A stretch of DNA of 64,000 nt from Streptomyces sp. NL15-2K (GTDB lineage: Bacteria; Actinomycetota; Actinomycetes; Streptomycetales; Streptomycetaceae): the NCBI RefSeq assembly GCF_030551255.1, contig NZ_CP130630.1, positions 10,043,001 to 10,107,000 on the forward strand, in the 5' to 3' direction. A program made the translations under genes and the position numbers. Under the pieces are notes generated by a model. It was not told the origin of the DNA, did not search any database, and saw only the letters and a program-made list of their open reading frames with translations. This document shows, in pieces, positions 31,901 through 40,971 of this stretch (position 1 is the first letter of the stretch; each line of letters opens with the position of its first letter).

Positions 31901-32253
31901 CCGTCGCGCAGGGCCTCGATGAGGAAGGTGGGCGGCTGCTTCAGCATCCACAGGTGGGCGTCGGTGATGTCGGCGAACTCGGCCACACGCAAGGTGAGCA
32001 GGGACCCGTTCTGCACCGTCTCGGAGACGCTGAAGCCGTCCTTCTCGATGGCCCTGTCGTGGGGCCCGGCCAGCCGCAGGCTGTCCAACTGGTCCGGCCC
32101 GATGTCAGTGCCGCGCAAGTCCACCGCGTACTGGCCGGATTCACCGGTCCGGGCCGCTCGCCCGATCCGCTGCCAGCGCGCTCTTCTCCCTGCGCCTCCT
32201 TCCAAGGCGATCCATTCGCCGAGTGCCGCCGTGATCTCCTCACGCCACCCCAC
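28975..32253 (-). CDS. SF1 (Upf1/Dna2-like) helicase with C-terminal phospholipase-D nuclease-like domain
   Basis: 1092 residues. An N-terminal domain (~1-150) is followed by a superfamily-1 helicase core split by a long coiled coil. Walker A is VWGPPGTGKTTVLKRA (~168), the coiled coil runs ~330-560 (many Glu/Ala/Lys heptads), Walker B is DVVLVDEAGAAALPEV (~580), then GDFMQLGPV and the motif V/VI region GTAHRFQGREFDVVIFD (~790). The last ~200 residues hold one PLD motif (HQKIAVIDEHTVMLGSLN, ~990) and end in a Cys4-like finger (CGRC...RCYAAAC). One HxK motif suggests the nuclease forms a dimer. The layout fits nucleic-acid defence or repair; isolated helicase-PLD proteins of this kind occur in accessory islands. 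No partner gene is certain. Confidence 0.85.
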   Translation of the reverse strand: MGWREEITAALGEWIALEGGAGRRARWQRIGRAARTGESGQYAVDLRGTDIGPDQLDSLRLAGPHDRAIEKDGFSVSETVQNGSLLTLRVAEFADITDAHLWMLKQPPTFLIEALRDGIAQLGEHPLAAALAARSIGGAPGAEPDPPGFHPAQADAYRACLGEGVHLVWGPPGTGKTTVLKRAIGDLIARGERVLLVSATNVAVDNALLGVVREKRHSPGEIVRVGPPHLKEVAEDPSVSLPLMLRTRLAQTAQRRSAVEAELVDIRDRAGQLAAMDAALAGFDAAGYFAALQLLRTPGQDLASALARSDAADDRYAQAARDMAETAEAAKVASDRAAAAEPSREVWREVDRLCDESARVRQAAEHRAADALLAAEECRPLRNQVKQWEAKGSVARWRAREKLVALQEQLADAEEQAEAARQQSVDAHHTAAARISALDAKITELSDSVPLSREQIRHLDREAHATRAATERAHRLCTSAEQEKNQATAAAVAAQQAQTLTEQAAKKDWPTLHDRAERLRPLVAAESARKPQLEQQYQNTQEEYERLARNAQGEIIKSAKLVATTLARFRSNRAVFEGPYDVVLVDEAGAAALPEVLLATGKASRAAVLLGDFMQLGPVIPSGLKEQERDDIKNWLLPDVFQHCGIFEPADAQAHPACVTLTEQHRFGPALMKLANGLAYGGMLRGGSQTLAERPDSDPEIVLIDTDGLHELARAHLTGSRKGWWPAGSLLARALVELHREQGEEAGIVTPYGVQAEATLEALRDVEGSGGRPLAEVGTAHRFQGREFDVVIFDTVEGNADSRELWMALAHRQPGADEWRRNGVRLFNVAVTRVRTRLYVIASGQRVSGARPGTALAELDALVGTHGVRVLPAKHLITPPHTPPAHRGEFGIALAEVLSRHVEVTDIDDERDFYITFTTEIRQAKQSLWLWAPWVANRIRALLPELKAAADRGVRITVFIRDDTDQLQRRETSQALIADLRTVAQTVVPIHVMHQKIAVIDEHTVMLGSLNALSQSNTREVMLTMHGGYFARKLLAHEHAETFARPPKCGRCKGAEIEIRRWKNAWVWRCYAAACKTSSPGSSKAWTRDIRL

Positions 32254-32326
32254 GTACCGTCCCCCAGCCCTGCCCCGCTTCGGACTGGCAGACCTACCCA
32301 GTCACACGGTGCAACATGCCGGGCTT

Positions 32327-32341
32327 GGTTGGTGACCAACC
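32327..32341. promoter_or_regulatory. Palindrome upstream of the helicase gene
   Basis: GGTTGG-TGA-CCAACC, 74 bp before the helicase start, in the gap between the helicase gene and the next minus-strand gene. It could be an operator. It is supported by symmetry only. Confidence 0.3.
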
Positions 32342-32418
32342 GGTGGCGCGGCGCTTGTCAGTACTCGGGCCGAGAGGATCAGACGACCTACGTGACGTAA
32401 AGCCAAGAAGCGCAGATC

Positions 32419-33156
32419 TTAATTGTCCGCGAGCTCCAAGTCGCCCACCGTGTACTCAACGACGAGCGGGCTCGCCACTACGCACCGAGAAGTGGCATAG
32501 GTGTGAGGGATGAGCCCAGTGACCCGCGCATACCCGGTCATCACAGCGGAAGTGTCGATGCTGTCGTCCGCGTCATCCAGTGCGTGCAGCAGCTCCTGCA
32601 CGTCTTGGCCATGCAGGCGTGCTGCTGTCGGGCGTGAGATCTGATCGGTCGCCATTGTGTCACGGTGCCTGATGAGTGCGTCGACGACCTGCCCGGCCCT
32701 TGCGATGAAAGCGCTGCCCAAGCTGGAGGCCGAGTTCATCGCGTCCGGCGCGAGTCCTTCGATCGGCATCGCATTCCAGCCGCGTAGATGCTGGACCGAC
32801 CCATGCATCAACAGACGGCAGCGCCCGTCGGTGCCACCTTCACGTGCCGGCTCTACGAACAGGACGAGATTCTGGTGGGTGTCGCTGAACGTCACGCAGC
32901 GAAGCGGCGCTTCGAATTGCACCCACTGGCCAGGTCGTAGCTGAGGCTCCGTGTACCAGTCTGCAAGAAGCGCAACGTGCTTGTGCACCTCACGTAGGTG
33001 CCGCAGTTGACTTTGCTCGCTATCCACAGCTGGCGTGTCCATGTCGACGCCGCCTAAAGGCGTGGTCAGGCGAAGCGCACCCATGCGCGCGGCACGCCGC
33101 GGCTCAGGGACGAACTGTCGCAGTTTGCTGTCCGACAAGTAGACGATCTCGCGCAA
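32419..33156 (-). CDS. Hypothetical protein (possibly SAVMC3_10250-like)
   Basis: 245 residues beginning REIVYLSDSKLRQFVPEPRRAARM, a start I associate with a poorly known Streptomyces family; that is recollection only. The middle has EVHKHVALLADWYTEPQLRPGQWVQFEAPL and FSDTHQNLVLFVEP, suggesting a mixed alpha/beta fold. There is no signal peptide or membrane segment. It is divergent from the coiled-coil membrane-protein gene, with ~170 bp between the starts. Confidence 0.7.
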   Translation of the reverse strand: MREIVYLSDSKLRQFVPEPRRAARMGALRLTTPLGGVDMDTPAVDSEQSQLRHLREVHKHVALLADWYTEPQLRPGQWVQFEAPLRCVTFSDTHQNLVLFVEPAREGGTDGRCRLLMHGSVQHLRGWNAMPIEGLAPDAMNSASSLGSAFIARAGQVVDALIRHRDTMATDQISRPTAARLHGQDVQELLHALDDADDSIDTSAVMTGYARVTGLIPHTYATSRCVVASPLVVEYTVGDLELADN

Positions 33157-33330
33157 GGGACACCCCGTTCGGTGAGCTGGCGATGACAGGAGCCATCCTG
33201 CCAGCGCCCACTGACAGTGGCCGACGCCGCACGATCGCTCTGCCTATTCCTCCAGCTGACAGCGGCGTGTGCGAGCTGGCCCGATAATGAGCAGGCATGC
33301 ACCTTACGCCGCGATGTCTGGGGGGACGTC

Positions 33331-35124
33331 ATGGAAGATCGGCTTGAGACGGGTTCGGAACTGCATCGACTCAACGAGGAAGTTGAGGACATAGGTAAAG
33401 GTCAGACCCGTCATGAGGGGAGACTGGGAGACTTCGAGGATGAGCTTCTCGGTGTTCGAGCTGACGTCGTCAGGCTCGGCAGCGAGGTCTCGGAAGTGCG
33501 TCAGGAGATCGAAGGACTGGAGGGTACGGTCTCCGGCACTCGCCAGATGCTCGACACATTTATTGAACAGTACGGCCGTGACAGAGAAGTGGCGAAAGCC
33601 CAGGCCGAACTGTCCCGCTTGACGACCCAGTGGCATGCGGACTTCGGACAGCGCAAGCAGACCCGTGCCCTGGCGCGCGGGTTGGTTCATACCCTCACCG
33701 CCCATGCTGTCTACAGGACTGTGGTCAGCTCAGCTGCGGTGCGTGCCTGTACCGAAGAGCGGATGCTCCTCGAACCGACATACTGGCTGGCTCCGGCTGC
33801 GATGGCGGTCGCAGCGAAGTTCCGCGATGAAGGTGAGCGCGGCGAGAGTGCGCAGGCGCATGCACGCATGCTGGATGCTGCCAAGGCCGACCTCTTCTTC
33901 TCGCTGACGTGCTCGCGCTTCGGAGACGAGACGCAAGCGGCTGCATGGATGGACATGTACCTCCAGTCACTCGACCCTCAGGAACTCGGCCAGGACTTCT
34001 TCGTCGTCCTGGATGCCATTGCGAGCAAGGAACTGGGCGACGAGGCGCTTGGGTATGCCCAGCGGGCGATGGCGGGATGGAACCGGAGCATCCTCCAGTT
34101 CCCCGGTGAGAAACATGCGTTCGCTGACGTGCGTGGTGGTGAGCAGTGGAAGACTCGTCTGGAGAACTTGCGGCGGCGGATGGCCAAGAAGCAATACTCG
34201 GCGCTGCGTAGAACGAGCGGAAACCAGTGGGACGGACTTCGCCTTGGGTGGGAACTCGCGACCGTGCCCGACCAGACCCTGGCTTATCTCGTGCACATGT
34301 TCCCTGACGGACCCGACGGAGTCGACTGGCCCATCAAGGATGGCCGCTACGTGGATAGGGCCCTGGAACGCCTGATCAACCAGCTTGAACCCGACGAAGC
34401 AGACTTGCGGGCGAAGATGCGGCGACTGGAGCAAGTCATCGCGCATGACGGAGACCTTGAAGCCGTCGGGCAGGCGCACGAGTCGCCCTTCAGCCCCGAT
34501 GCCGATCCCGTGACGTTCATGACGCTCCTTGATCAGGCAGTCTTCGAACCGGATGAAGCCCGGCTCGGCCCGCCGGCTCGCCGCATGGCCCTTCGCGCCA
34601 TTTGGCCAACCCTGGAAAACGCCGCCAACCGGATCGTCGCAGAGTCCCGGCAGCATCTTCCCCAGAGCATCACGCTGAGTATTGCGGACTGGTCCTGCAC
34701 TGTTTCGACGGACCCGGAGCTGTTTCTAGATCCGGACCCGCTCCTTCGTGACCTTGCCGCGCACATTACGCGGCAGACACAGGTCCAGTCAGAGGCGGTC
34801 GTGCGGAGATGGCCACGCGTCTGCGGTGCGCTAGCGATGGGAGGAGTCAGCGGGTTGTTGGTGGTGCCGTTTGTTGACGAAACGTGGCGAGGGTTCTTCA
34901 CGCTCCTCGCCATCGGCATGGTCGCGTGGGGTGTATGGGAAATCTGCGGTGTTCCGCGCCGAAGGAAGCAGGTACACGAGCAGGGTGACCGGTTGCGCAA
35001 CGACTCCGTCGCGACCTTGGCCAAGGCGCTCGCCCAAGGCAAGGACTTCTTCGAGGAATGGCACGAGGCCATGGAAGGACTGTCAGACCTCACCTCTTGG
35101 GGAGGGCATCCCAACTCCAACTGA
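33331..35124 (+). CDS. Large coiled-coil protein with C-terminal membrane hairpin, unknown function
   Basis: 597 residues from ATG 33331, chosen because GGGGGGACGTC precedes it; the open frame extends further upstream but without coding character. Residues ~1-95 form a heptad-rich coiled coil (LNEEVEDIGKGQTRHEGRL, VRLGSEVSEVRQEIEGLEG). The middle ~400 residues are soluble and helical, with no motif I know. Two hydrophobic stretches near residues 505-545 (GALAMGGVSGLLVVPFV, FFTLLAIGMVAWGVWEIC) likely cross the membrane as a hairpin. The C-terminal ~45 residues are charged. It is followed 46 bp later by a Ser/Thr kinase gene on the same strand, so the pair may form a membrane sensor plus kinase. 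Confidence 0.75.
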   Translation: MEDRLETGSELHRLNEEVEDIGKGQTRHEGRLGDFEDELLGVRADVVRLGSEVSEVRQEIEGLEGTVSGTRQMLDTFIEQYGRDREVAKAQAELSRLTTQWHADFGQRKQTRALARGLVHTLTAHAVYRTVVSSAAVRACTEERMLLEPTYWLAPAAMAVAAKFRDEGERGESAQAHARMLDAAKADLFFSLTCSRFGDETQAAAWMDMYLQSLDPQELGQDFFVVLDAIASKELGDEALGYAQRAMAGWNRSILQFPGEKHAFADVRGGEQWKTRLENLRRRMAKKQYSALRRTSGNQWDGLRLGWELATVPDQTLAYLVHMFPDGPDGVDWPIKDGRYVDRALERLINQLEPDEADLRAKMRRLEQVIAHDGDLEAVGQAHESPFSPDADPVTFMTLLDQAVFEPDEARLGPPARRMALRAIWPTLENAANRIVAESRQHLPQSITLSIADWSCTVSTDPELFLDPDPLLRDLAAHITRQTQVQSEAVVRRWPRVCGALAMGGVSGLLVVPFVDETWRGFFTLLAIGMVAWGVWEICGVPRRRKQVHEQGDRLRNDSVATLAKALAQGKDFFEEWHEAMEGLSDLTSWGGHPNSN

Positions 35125-35170
35125 CCACCGGATCACACGACCCTACCGAGGGCACAGAAAAGGAACATGA

Positions 35171-36349
35171 GTGGACGCCTCCAAGCTGATCGGCGGCCGT
35201 TACAGGCCGAAGGAACGGCTCGGCAGCGGCGCCATGAGTGAGGTATGGACAGCCGAAGACCTCAATCTGGGCCGGACCGTGGCTCTCAAGATCCTTGCGG
35301 GGCGACGTATGGCCCAGCGCGGAGCCCGCACAGAGTTTGCTCAGCCGACAGCACGAGGGGTCAGACGCGAGGGCTTGGCCATGGCGAGGGCCATGCATGC
35401 AAACATCGCACACATCTATGACGCCGGTGAACACGACGGCGAGCTCTACATTGCTATGGAGTACGTCAAGGGACAATCACTTGCCGAACACCTGAAGACG
35501 GGGCCACCCCTACCCCTTGAACGAACCGTACGGTGGACGCGTCAGATCTGCGAAGGCCTCAGCGCAGCGCACACTGCGCAAGTGATCCACCAGGACATCA
35601 AGCCCGGCAACATCATGATCACGCTTCAGGGCGACGTGAAGATCGTGGACTTCGGACTGGCCCTTCTCGCCGACCTCACTCAGTCCCGCACCAGTGCCGG
35701 CACCCCGCTCTACATGGCACCAGAGCGGTGGGATGGAGAGCCCGGCAGCCGACGCAGCGACCTGTACTCCACAGGGTGCGTCCTGTACGAGATGCTGACA
35801 GGGCGTCCACCCTTCGGCACCTCTGATGACGACCCCATGACCGTGGGCAGGATGCATCAGGACGATGCGCCGGCACCTCCGAGTGCCCATCGTCCCGGCG
35901 TGCCCGCTCAGCTGGACTCCATCGTCGGGACACTGCTGGCCAAGGACCCGGCGCAGCGCCCGCAGAGCGCAGAAGCGGTTGCCCACGCTGTGAGCAAAAC
36001 GCAGCGTGTGCTGGATACTGCAGCCGCGAACGACGAGATCGGACGAGCAGACCCGCCTGATACGCGTGACCGCGATGCTGGCTTCTCCGAGCGTATCCGC
36101 GACCTGGACCGCTACATCTTTGATCTGGAGCTCCGGTATGGAGCGAGCGCACCGTTGGTGATCGAAGCACGCGGAGAGCACGCCGAACTCACAGGCCGGT
36201 CAGGCGATACCCGAGGAGCAGCCGCCCTGTACGACCGGCTCGGCCATGACTGTCAAAACTTCTTCGGACCTTACGACGTGCGGGCACTCAATGCGTTCGA
36301 GGGCGTCGCACGGTGGATTGCGAGATCGGGCGCACGCTACGAGCCCTAA
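35171..36349 (+). CDS. Soluble Hanks-type Ser/Thr protein kinase
   Basis: 392 residues, GTG start after AGGAAC. Kinase features: Gly loop LGSGAMSEV, lysine in TVALKIL, catalytic loop VIHQDIKPGNIM (HQD in place of HRD; Asp and Asn kept), DFG as VDFGLAL, and APE as MAPERW. An activation-loop SAGTPLYMAPE is intact, so the kinase should be active. Residues ~280-392 form a helical extension with a TPR-like look (FDLELRYGASAPLVIEARGEHAELTGRSGDTRGAAALYDRL). There is no membrane segment, PASTA or other sensor domain, so input may come from the upstream membrane protein. Confidence 0.9.
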   Translation: MDASKLIGGRYRPKERLGSGAMSEVWTAEDLNLGRTVALKILAGRRMAQRGARTEFAQPTARGVRREGLAMARAMHANIAHIYDAGEHDGELYIAMEYVKGQSLAEHLKTGPPLPLERTVRWTRQICEGLSAAHTAQVIHQDIKPGNIMITLQGDVKIVDFGLALLADLTQSRTSAGTPLYMAPERWDGEPGSRRSDLYSTGCVLYEMLTGRPPFGTSDDDPMTVGRMHQDDAPAPPSAHRPGVPAQLDSIVGTLLAKDPAQRPQSAEAVAHAVSKTQRVLDTAAANDEIGRADPPDTRDRDAGFSERIRDLDRYIFDLELRYGASAPLVIEARGEHAELTGRSGDTRGAAALYDRLGHDCQNFFGPYDVRALNAFEGVARWIARSGARYEP

Positions 36350-37109
36350 AGATCGTGTACAGCCCGCTCAGGGGTCAGCGGTTTGTCTCTTCGTCACGCT
36401 CACCGGTCGGATGGCCAGAACAGTGTCGTCCTGGTGGATGCTGACCGGGCCACCCCAGTCGCTGTCCCAGCCGGTGCGGGGCAATGACGACCTGCGGCTG
36501 TGTGTTTGCGCGCGCCACTGCGATACCTGAGGCCTCTGGGTGTCGCCTCTTCCCGCCAGGTACTCGAAGAGGTCTTCCTGGACGCCGGAGAAAGCCTCCA
36601 CGTGAGTTCCGTTGAGACGGAATATGTGGTCTGTTCTCTGGCCTGCTGCTCCCGTGGCAGTCGCTCGTCCGGCACTGGCGACCGCCCGGCTTCCGCCGGC
36701 AGCGTGCAGGACATCGGGCCACACTCTGCTCGGTGACGAGTTCGCCGGAACGCCCCAGTGAGCGTCAGGGAAGTCACAGGGGTCGTCTGGGCGGCAGGGC
36801 GATTGTCTGCAGGCTGGTTCCGCGCGGCCTGTGCGGGCCGGTGCAGACTACCTCGACGGCGTCTTGGGCGACTGACGCGTTCCTGAAGTGTGGCTGCTGC
36901 TGGTGCGTCGGTTACAGGCGCTTCGCTGTGCGGTCGCGCAGCAGCAGCCACTGACTCGCGTCGGCGCCGCCTGAGCGCGCAGCCGGTCCATGCAGCAGCA
37001 CGACGTAAGCCGTCCTCTCCGCCTTGCCCGGGGCGGCATACTGGCCTGGCGCCTCCGGGGTCGGGAATGACCTCGTCATGCCTTTCCAGGCCTTGTCCGC
37101 GTTCGGAGT
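36350..37109. other. No intact gene; decayed sequence
   Basis: Short overlapping frames on both strands switch without a clear winner. A minus-strand stretch around 36400-36620 (RLNGTHVEAFSGVQEDLFEYLAG) and one at 36912-37079 (TAYVVLLHGPAARSGGADASQWLLLRD) have protein-like composition but no complete frame or known family. They are probably remnants of disrupted genes. Confidence 0.4.
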
Positions 37110-37383
37110 GCTGAGCATCGGCCCTCCCGGGCTCAATAAGGTCAAGCAGTGAAGTACACACACACGGACCGCCACGCGCCGTTCATCGACCGGCACGTCC
37201 GCGACGGTCCGCCAGCGATAGCCGTGTACGCGTTCCGACGAGGCCCCGCACACCGGGCCAAACCGCGGTGTCCAGCGAAGTCCGTGCCCGCACCAAGATC
37301 CGCTCACCTTCGTTGGCCACATCCACGATGACCAGCGGGGACAGACCCGAGAAGACCGCCTGCACAAACTCGTTGACATCCAT
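37110..37383 (-). mobile_element. ISL3-family transposase N-terminal remnant, frameshifted
   Basis: From ATG 37383 the frame reads MDVNEFVQAVFSGLSPLVI and ANEGERILVRART, then shifts near 37255 into GASSERVHGYRWRTVADVPVD, as in the zinc-finger N-terminus of ISL3 transposases. Homology ends near 37150. The catalytic part is missing. Confidence 0.75.
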
Positions 37384-37912
37384 CACGCGAATGTCAACGA
37401 CCTATCACGACGCTCCGTCACCACCGAATGCGAGACAGGGCTGAATTCGTGATAGTCCCAGCCGCTATCTCGACTCCAGACCGCCGCTGCGGAGTGGATG
37501 GTTCGCTGTGACCAAATAGCCGCCTGCGCACAGAACCCGGCGTACAGCCCGACTCGTCTGCCGCTCCTTACTTTCGCAGGTCAGAGGCCCTGTTTCCCCG
37601 CTGAACAAACTGATCGGGTCGAATCCGGGTCGAATTCGGCTCGGCGTATTGTCGCCCCTGTCCACTGCCAATGCGGCAGATCCGGATATTCCGGGCACTG
37701 ATCGTGGTCCGACGCCAGTCTGTAGTGGACATTCAGGTGTCGGATGCATTCGGAAGTACATGTACGAGGTGTCTTCTTGTCGACCCGCTCTGGTTGCACT
37801 CGAGCACCGATGGCCGCCCGGCGGCGTGCCATGCCCGTTCCGGGTCGGATCGGCGACAGGGCTCGCGCGGCAGGTCGAGGTAGCCCTCGTCTTCAGCGGA
37901 ATCTGGAAGTGA
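37384..37912. other. Non-coding, lower-GC stretch
   Basis: About 530 bp with reduced GC and no supportable gene. It borders the ISL3 remnant on the left and the flavin reductase-like gene on the right. Confidence 0.4.
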
Positions 37913-38620
37913 TCACCGGCGAGGCATCGTCTTTGCGCGCGGCCATGAAGCGCTCGCCAGCGTCGACTGGTGAGCGGTGGAACCGATGAGCCGCTGAAGG
38001 CACGCCACTGTCTCCGACCGGAAGCCGTGGCCGAGCTCGGGCGTGAGCCCGTGGTAGTGGCGGAAGTTGTAGATGAGCGGGCTCCACACACCGGGGTCGA
38101 TGTGGTGCGTGCCGGGTACGACGATGCGCTCGTCGGCGTGGACCCGGACCACCTCGCACTCGACGGACAGGAACCGGCTCTTGCCGCCCGGGGTCAAGGC
38201 GATGGACCTCGCCTCCAGTTGGAGGGGGCACTCGGCGATCCGAGGCGGCCGTACGAGGTGAGAGGAGCGCGGGGTCAGCCCAGTGGCGGCGAACTTGTCG
38301 CGCTCGTACCGGTACACCGCCCGCTTGCTCTCCGGCACGGGATCGGCGCCGGTGAGCGGCGCCAGGCTCTCCACCCGCTCCCACAGATCGGGTGAGGCGA
38401 GGTTGATCACCACATCCGGTCGCTCGGCCAGGTTGCGCACCGTCTGGCTATCGCTGCCCAGGCCCAGGACGACATGCTGCCCCAGTGCCCAGGCGGACGA
38501 GATGGGAGCGAGGTTGAAGGTCCCGTCCGCGTTTTCCGTGGTGAGCAGGACCACCGGCGCGGCCTGCGTGGACCTCGTGCTCGCGGGTGGCGAGGGTGTC
38601 AGGAGGGGCTGGAGCGTCAC
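37913..38620 (-). CDS. Flavin reductase-like FMN-binding split-barrel protein
   Basis: 235 residues from GTG 38620. The split-barrel flavin reductase pattern is seen in VVLLTTENADGTFNLAPISSAWALG, ETVRNL-like SQTVRNLAERPDVVINL, and a C-terminal VRVHADERIVVPGTHHIDPGVWSPLIYNFRHYHG. The family supplies reduced flavin to monooxygenases or has its own oxidoreductase role. The extreme C-terminus (after HGFRSETVACLQRL) loses family character, perhaps because the 3' end was altered by rearrangement. No monooxygenase partner is adjacent. Confidence 0.78.
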   Translation of the reverse strand: MTLQPLLTPSPPASTRSTQAAPVVLLTTENADGTFNLAPISSAWALGQHVVLGLGSDSQTVRNLAERPDVVINLASPDLWERVESLAPLTGADPVPESKRAVYRYERDKFAATGLTPRSSHLVRPPRIAECPLQLEARSIALTPGGKSRFLSVECEVVRVHADERIVVPGTHHIDPGVWSPLIYNFRHYHGLTPELGHGFRSETVACLQRLIGSTAHQSTLASASWPRAKTMPRR

Positions 38621-38931
38621 GCGTCCACCGCCTGCGGATCGCGCCAGGTGGGGGGCGGCCGCGCGGGCATCCGGCCGCCCATGACGTGGGTCATCGCCCA
38701 GTACACGCGCGAGGCCGAGGAGGCGGAACGGCGCTCGTGGTCCCGCACGAGCCGCCGGTGCAATAGGCGTTCGACACAAGCGCGACCACCGCACTGATCA
38801 GCGCCCGCACGTCCATCGCCGGCCGTGTTTGCGACCCGGCACTCTCCCTGCGGCGTCCGGCGTGTCGTGACCGCGGGACCCCGGAGGCCGCATGGGCACG
38901 CTGGGTGTCCAGCACCACCGGGACGGGAAGG
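38621..38931. other. Remnant region between hydrolase and flavin reductase genes
   Basis: 311 bp with no intact gene. Minus-strand frames show pieces such as DVRALISAVVALVSNA and RVYWAMTHVMGGRMPARPPP in different frames, so a former gene may have decayed here. I cannot name it. Confidence 0.35.
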
Positions 38932-40268
38932 TCAGGGCACGATGGGCAGGAAAGCGCAGGAGCCGAATCGGCCGCCGGTGCGGATGGTGTGGGTGCCGGC
39001 GTTCCGGGTGGGCAGTTCGCTCGTGTCGGGGCCGGCCTGGCCCGTCCGCGGGGGCGTCAGCGGTCCCGCGAAGTGGCCTGCGATTTCGAGGACGAGGGTT
39101 TCTCCGGGGTGGATGAGCATGCCGGTCGGCCACAGACCGAGATCGAGCTGTACGGGGATCCCCGGTTCGACGAGGTCCTCGCGTTCGTGGGAGAGGTACG
39201 GCTCCAGCGTCGTCGACCTTTCCGCGTCGAGGGCCCGGTGGGAGGCGCGGATCCGGCCGAGCGGGCCCGCGTAGGCGAGCGCGGACGGGAGCTTGCCGTC
39301 CTGTTCGAGCGACCGCACGAACTCCTCCAGCGCGGGGAACATGAAGTGGCGGAGCGGCCTTCCGTCGGCATCGGTTTTGTAGACGGCGGCGAACAGATCC
39401 AAGTCGTTGCCTTCGCTCGTCTCGATCCAGAGCCGGACGTTGAGCGGTCCGAGCAGTTCCGTCTCCTGCTCCGCGGTGTACCGGAACGTCGCGGACGCCG
39501 TGGGGTCGGTTGCCGCGTAGGAGACGGACGACTCCGTGGTCGGCTCGTCCTTCGCCAGGCGGCCGCTCGCCGCGTCGAGGTAGAGCGTGGTCGGTGTCGG
39601 ACACACGGGCGGCCAGGTGTCCGCGGTCCGGTGGACGTCGTCCTTTCCTCCCGGATCCAGCACGGCGTACCGGACGCGTGGGGTGGACTCCCAGCCGTTG
39701 TCCTCGTCCTTGAGATAGCGGTCGAAGAACAGCCTGAGGTCGTCGACGTTCTCCGCAGTGGCGATGTCGACCCACTCCTGGGTGTTGTGAAGCCGCAGCC
39801 ACTTCCGCTCCGACGCCAGGTCCTGGAACGCCCGGAGTGTGCTGCGGGCGTGGATCGGGTTGGACCAACTCGCCACCACATAAGCGGGGATGTCCACGAC
39901 GGACAGGTCGGCCCGCTTGTCGGCCCAATACGCGTTGTCGACGGGATGGCGGCGCAGCATCTCGGTGAGGTCCTCGAACCGGCCGGTGCCGTGCAGGAAG
40001 GCGATGATGTCCCCGTCGTGGAACGCCGTGTCGGGGATGCCGCCGCGCCCGACGACGTCACGGAAGACGTCGGTCAGTCCTTCCCACGGCGCGATCGCCG
40101 TCAGATGCGGCGGCCGTAGGGCGGCGGCGGCCCACTGCACCATGGCGAGCTGGGAGTTGCCCGCCATCGCGACCTTGCCCGTCGACCATTGCTGGGCGGC
40201 GATCCACTCCACCGTGTCGTACACGTCGCGGCCGGAGGCGCTGCCCTGGAAGGGCATGTCGCCTTCGG
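38932..40268 (-). pseudogene. CocE/NonD-family hydrolase, 5'-truncated
   Basis: About 445 residues of an X-Pro dipeptidyl-peptidase/CocE-type serine hydrolase. It begins within SEGDMPFQGSASGRDVYDTVEWIA. The nucleophile elbow is present as MAGNSQLAMVQW (GxSxx), a helical cap follows, and the C-terminal jelly-roll domain is complete (LGPLNVRLWIETS, PGIPVQLDLGLWPTG, HPGETLVLEIAGHFAG). About 100-130 N-terminal residues that carry the first part of the alpha/beta fold are missing. Homology stops at ~40268, where an opposite-strand fragment of a mutase GTPase begins. An internal ATG at 40257 could still give a protein, but a folded enzyme is unlikely. Confidence 0.82.
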
Positions 40269-40271
40269 AGC

Positions 40272-40971
40272 GAGCGGGGCGCCGAACACGTCCGCGTGGT
40301 GGGCGGCGGAGGCGGCGTGATCGTGCCCGAGGAGATCACCCGGCTCCGCGGAATCGGCGTGACCACATTCTCCCCCGAAGACGGCCAGCGTATGGGCCTG
40401 GCCGGCATGGTGAACTCGGTGGTGAAGGACTGCGACTTCGATCTGTGGGCGGGCAAGCCGGCCGACGCCGCCACCGTGCTCGCCGGCGACCGGTTCGCGA
40501 TCGGCCGTGCCATCACAGGTGCGGAACTCGGCAAGCTGCCCGCGGAATTCCTGGAGCAGGTGCAGGCGGCGGCCGCGGCACGCGCCACGCCTGTGCTGGG
40601 TATCACCGGCACCGGTGGGTCTGGGAAGTCCTCGCTGACCGATGAACTGGTGCGCCGCTTCCGCCTCGACCAGCAGGACAAGCTGCGGATCGCGGTGATC
40701 GCGGTCGACCCGACCCGGCGCAGAGGCGGTGGTGCGCTGCTCGGTGACCGGATCCGGATGAACTCCCTCGACGGGAACCGGGTGTTCTTCCGGAGCCTGG
40801 CCACGCGTGGCAGCCGTGAGCTGCCCGAGCATCTGTCGGACGTCATCGACGTTGTGAAGGCCGCCGGGTTCGATCTGGTGATCGTGGAGACGCCGGGTAT
40901 CGGGCAGGGCGACGCGGCGATCGTGCCGTTCGTCGACACCTCGCTGTATGTGATGACGGCGGAGTTCGGCG
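40272..40971 (+). pseudogene. Isobutyryl-CoA mutase-type (IcmF/MeaB) GTPase fragment, truncated at both ends
   Basis: About 230 residues. The first ~35 are the end of a B12-binding domain (EHVRVVGGGGGVIVPEE, LRGIGVTTFSPEDGQ). A linker follows, then a G3E-type P-loop GTPase domain with Walker A GITGTGGSGKSSL, AVDPTRRRGGGALLGDRIRMN, and IVETPGIGQGDA (switch II). The order B12-binding end plus G domain is that of the fused mutase IcmF (~1000+ residues). The 5' end is lost at the junction with the CocE gene. The 3' end stops in VMTAEFGA exactly where the insertion sequence at 40972 begins. The fragment cannot be functional. Confidence 0.82.

Noticed and set aside
32254..32418. Possible small RNA or riboswitch near the GGTTGG-TGA-CCAACC palindrome
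   Set aside because: Only one short palindrome is seen; there is no conserved RNA fold or terminator to support an RNA gene.
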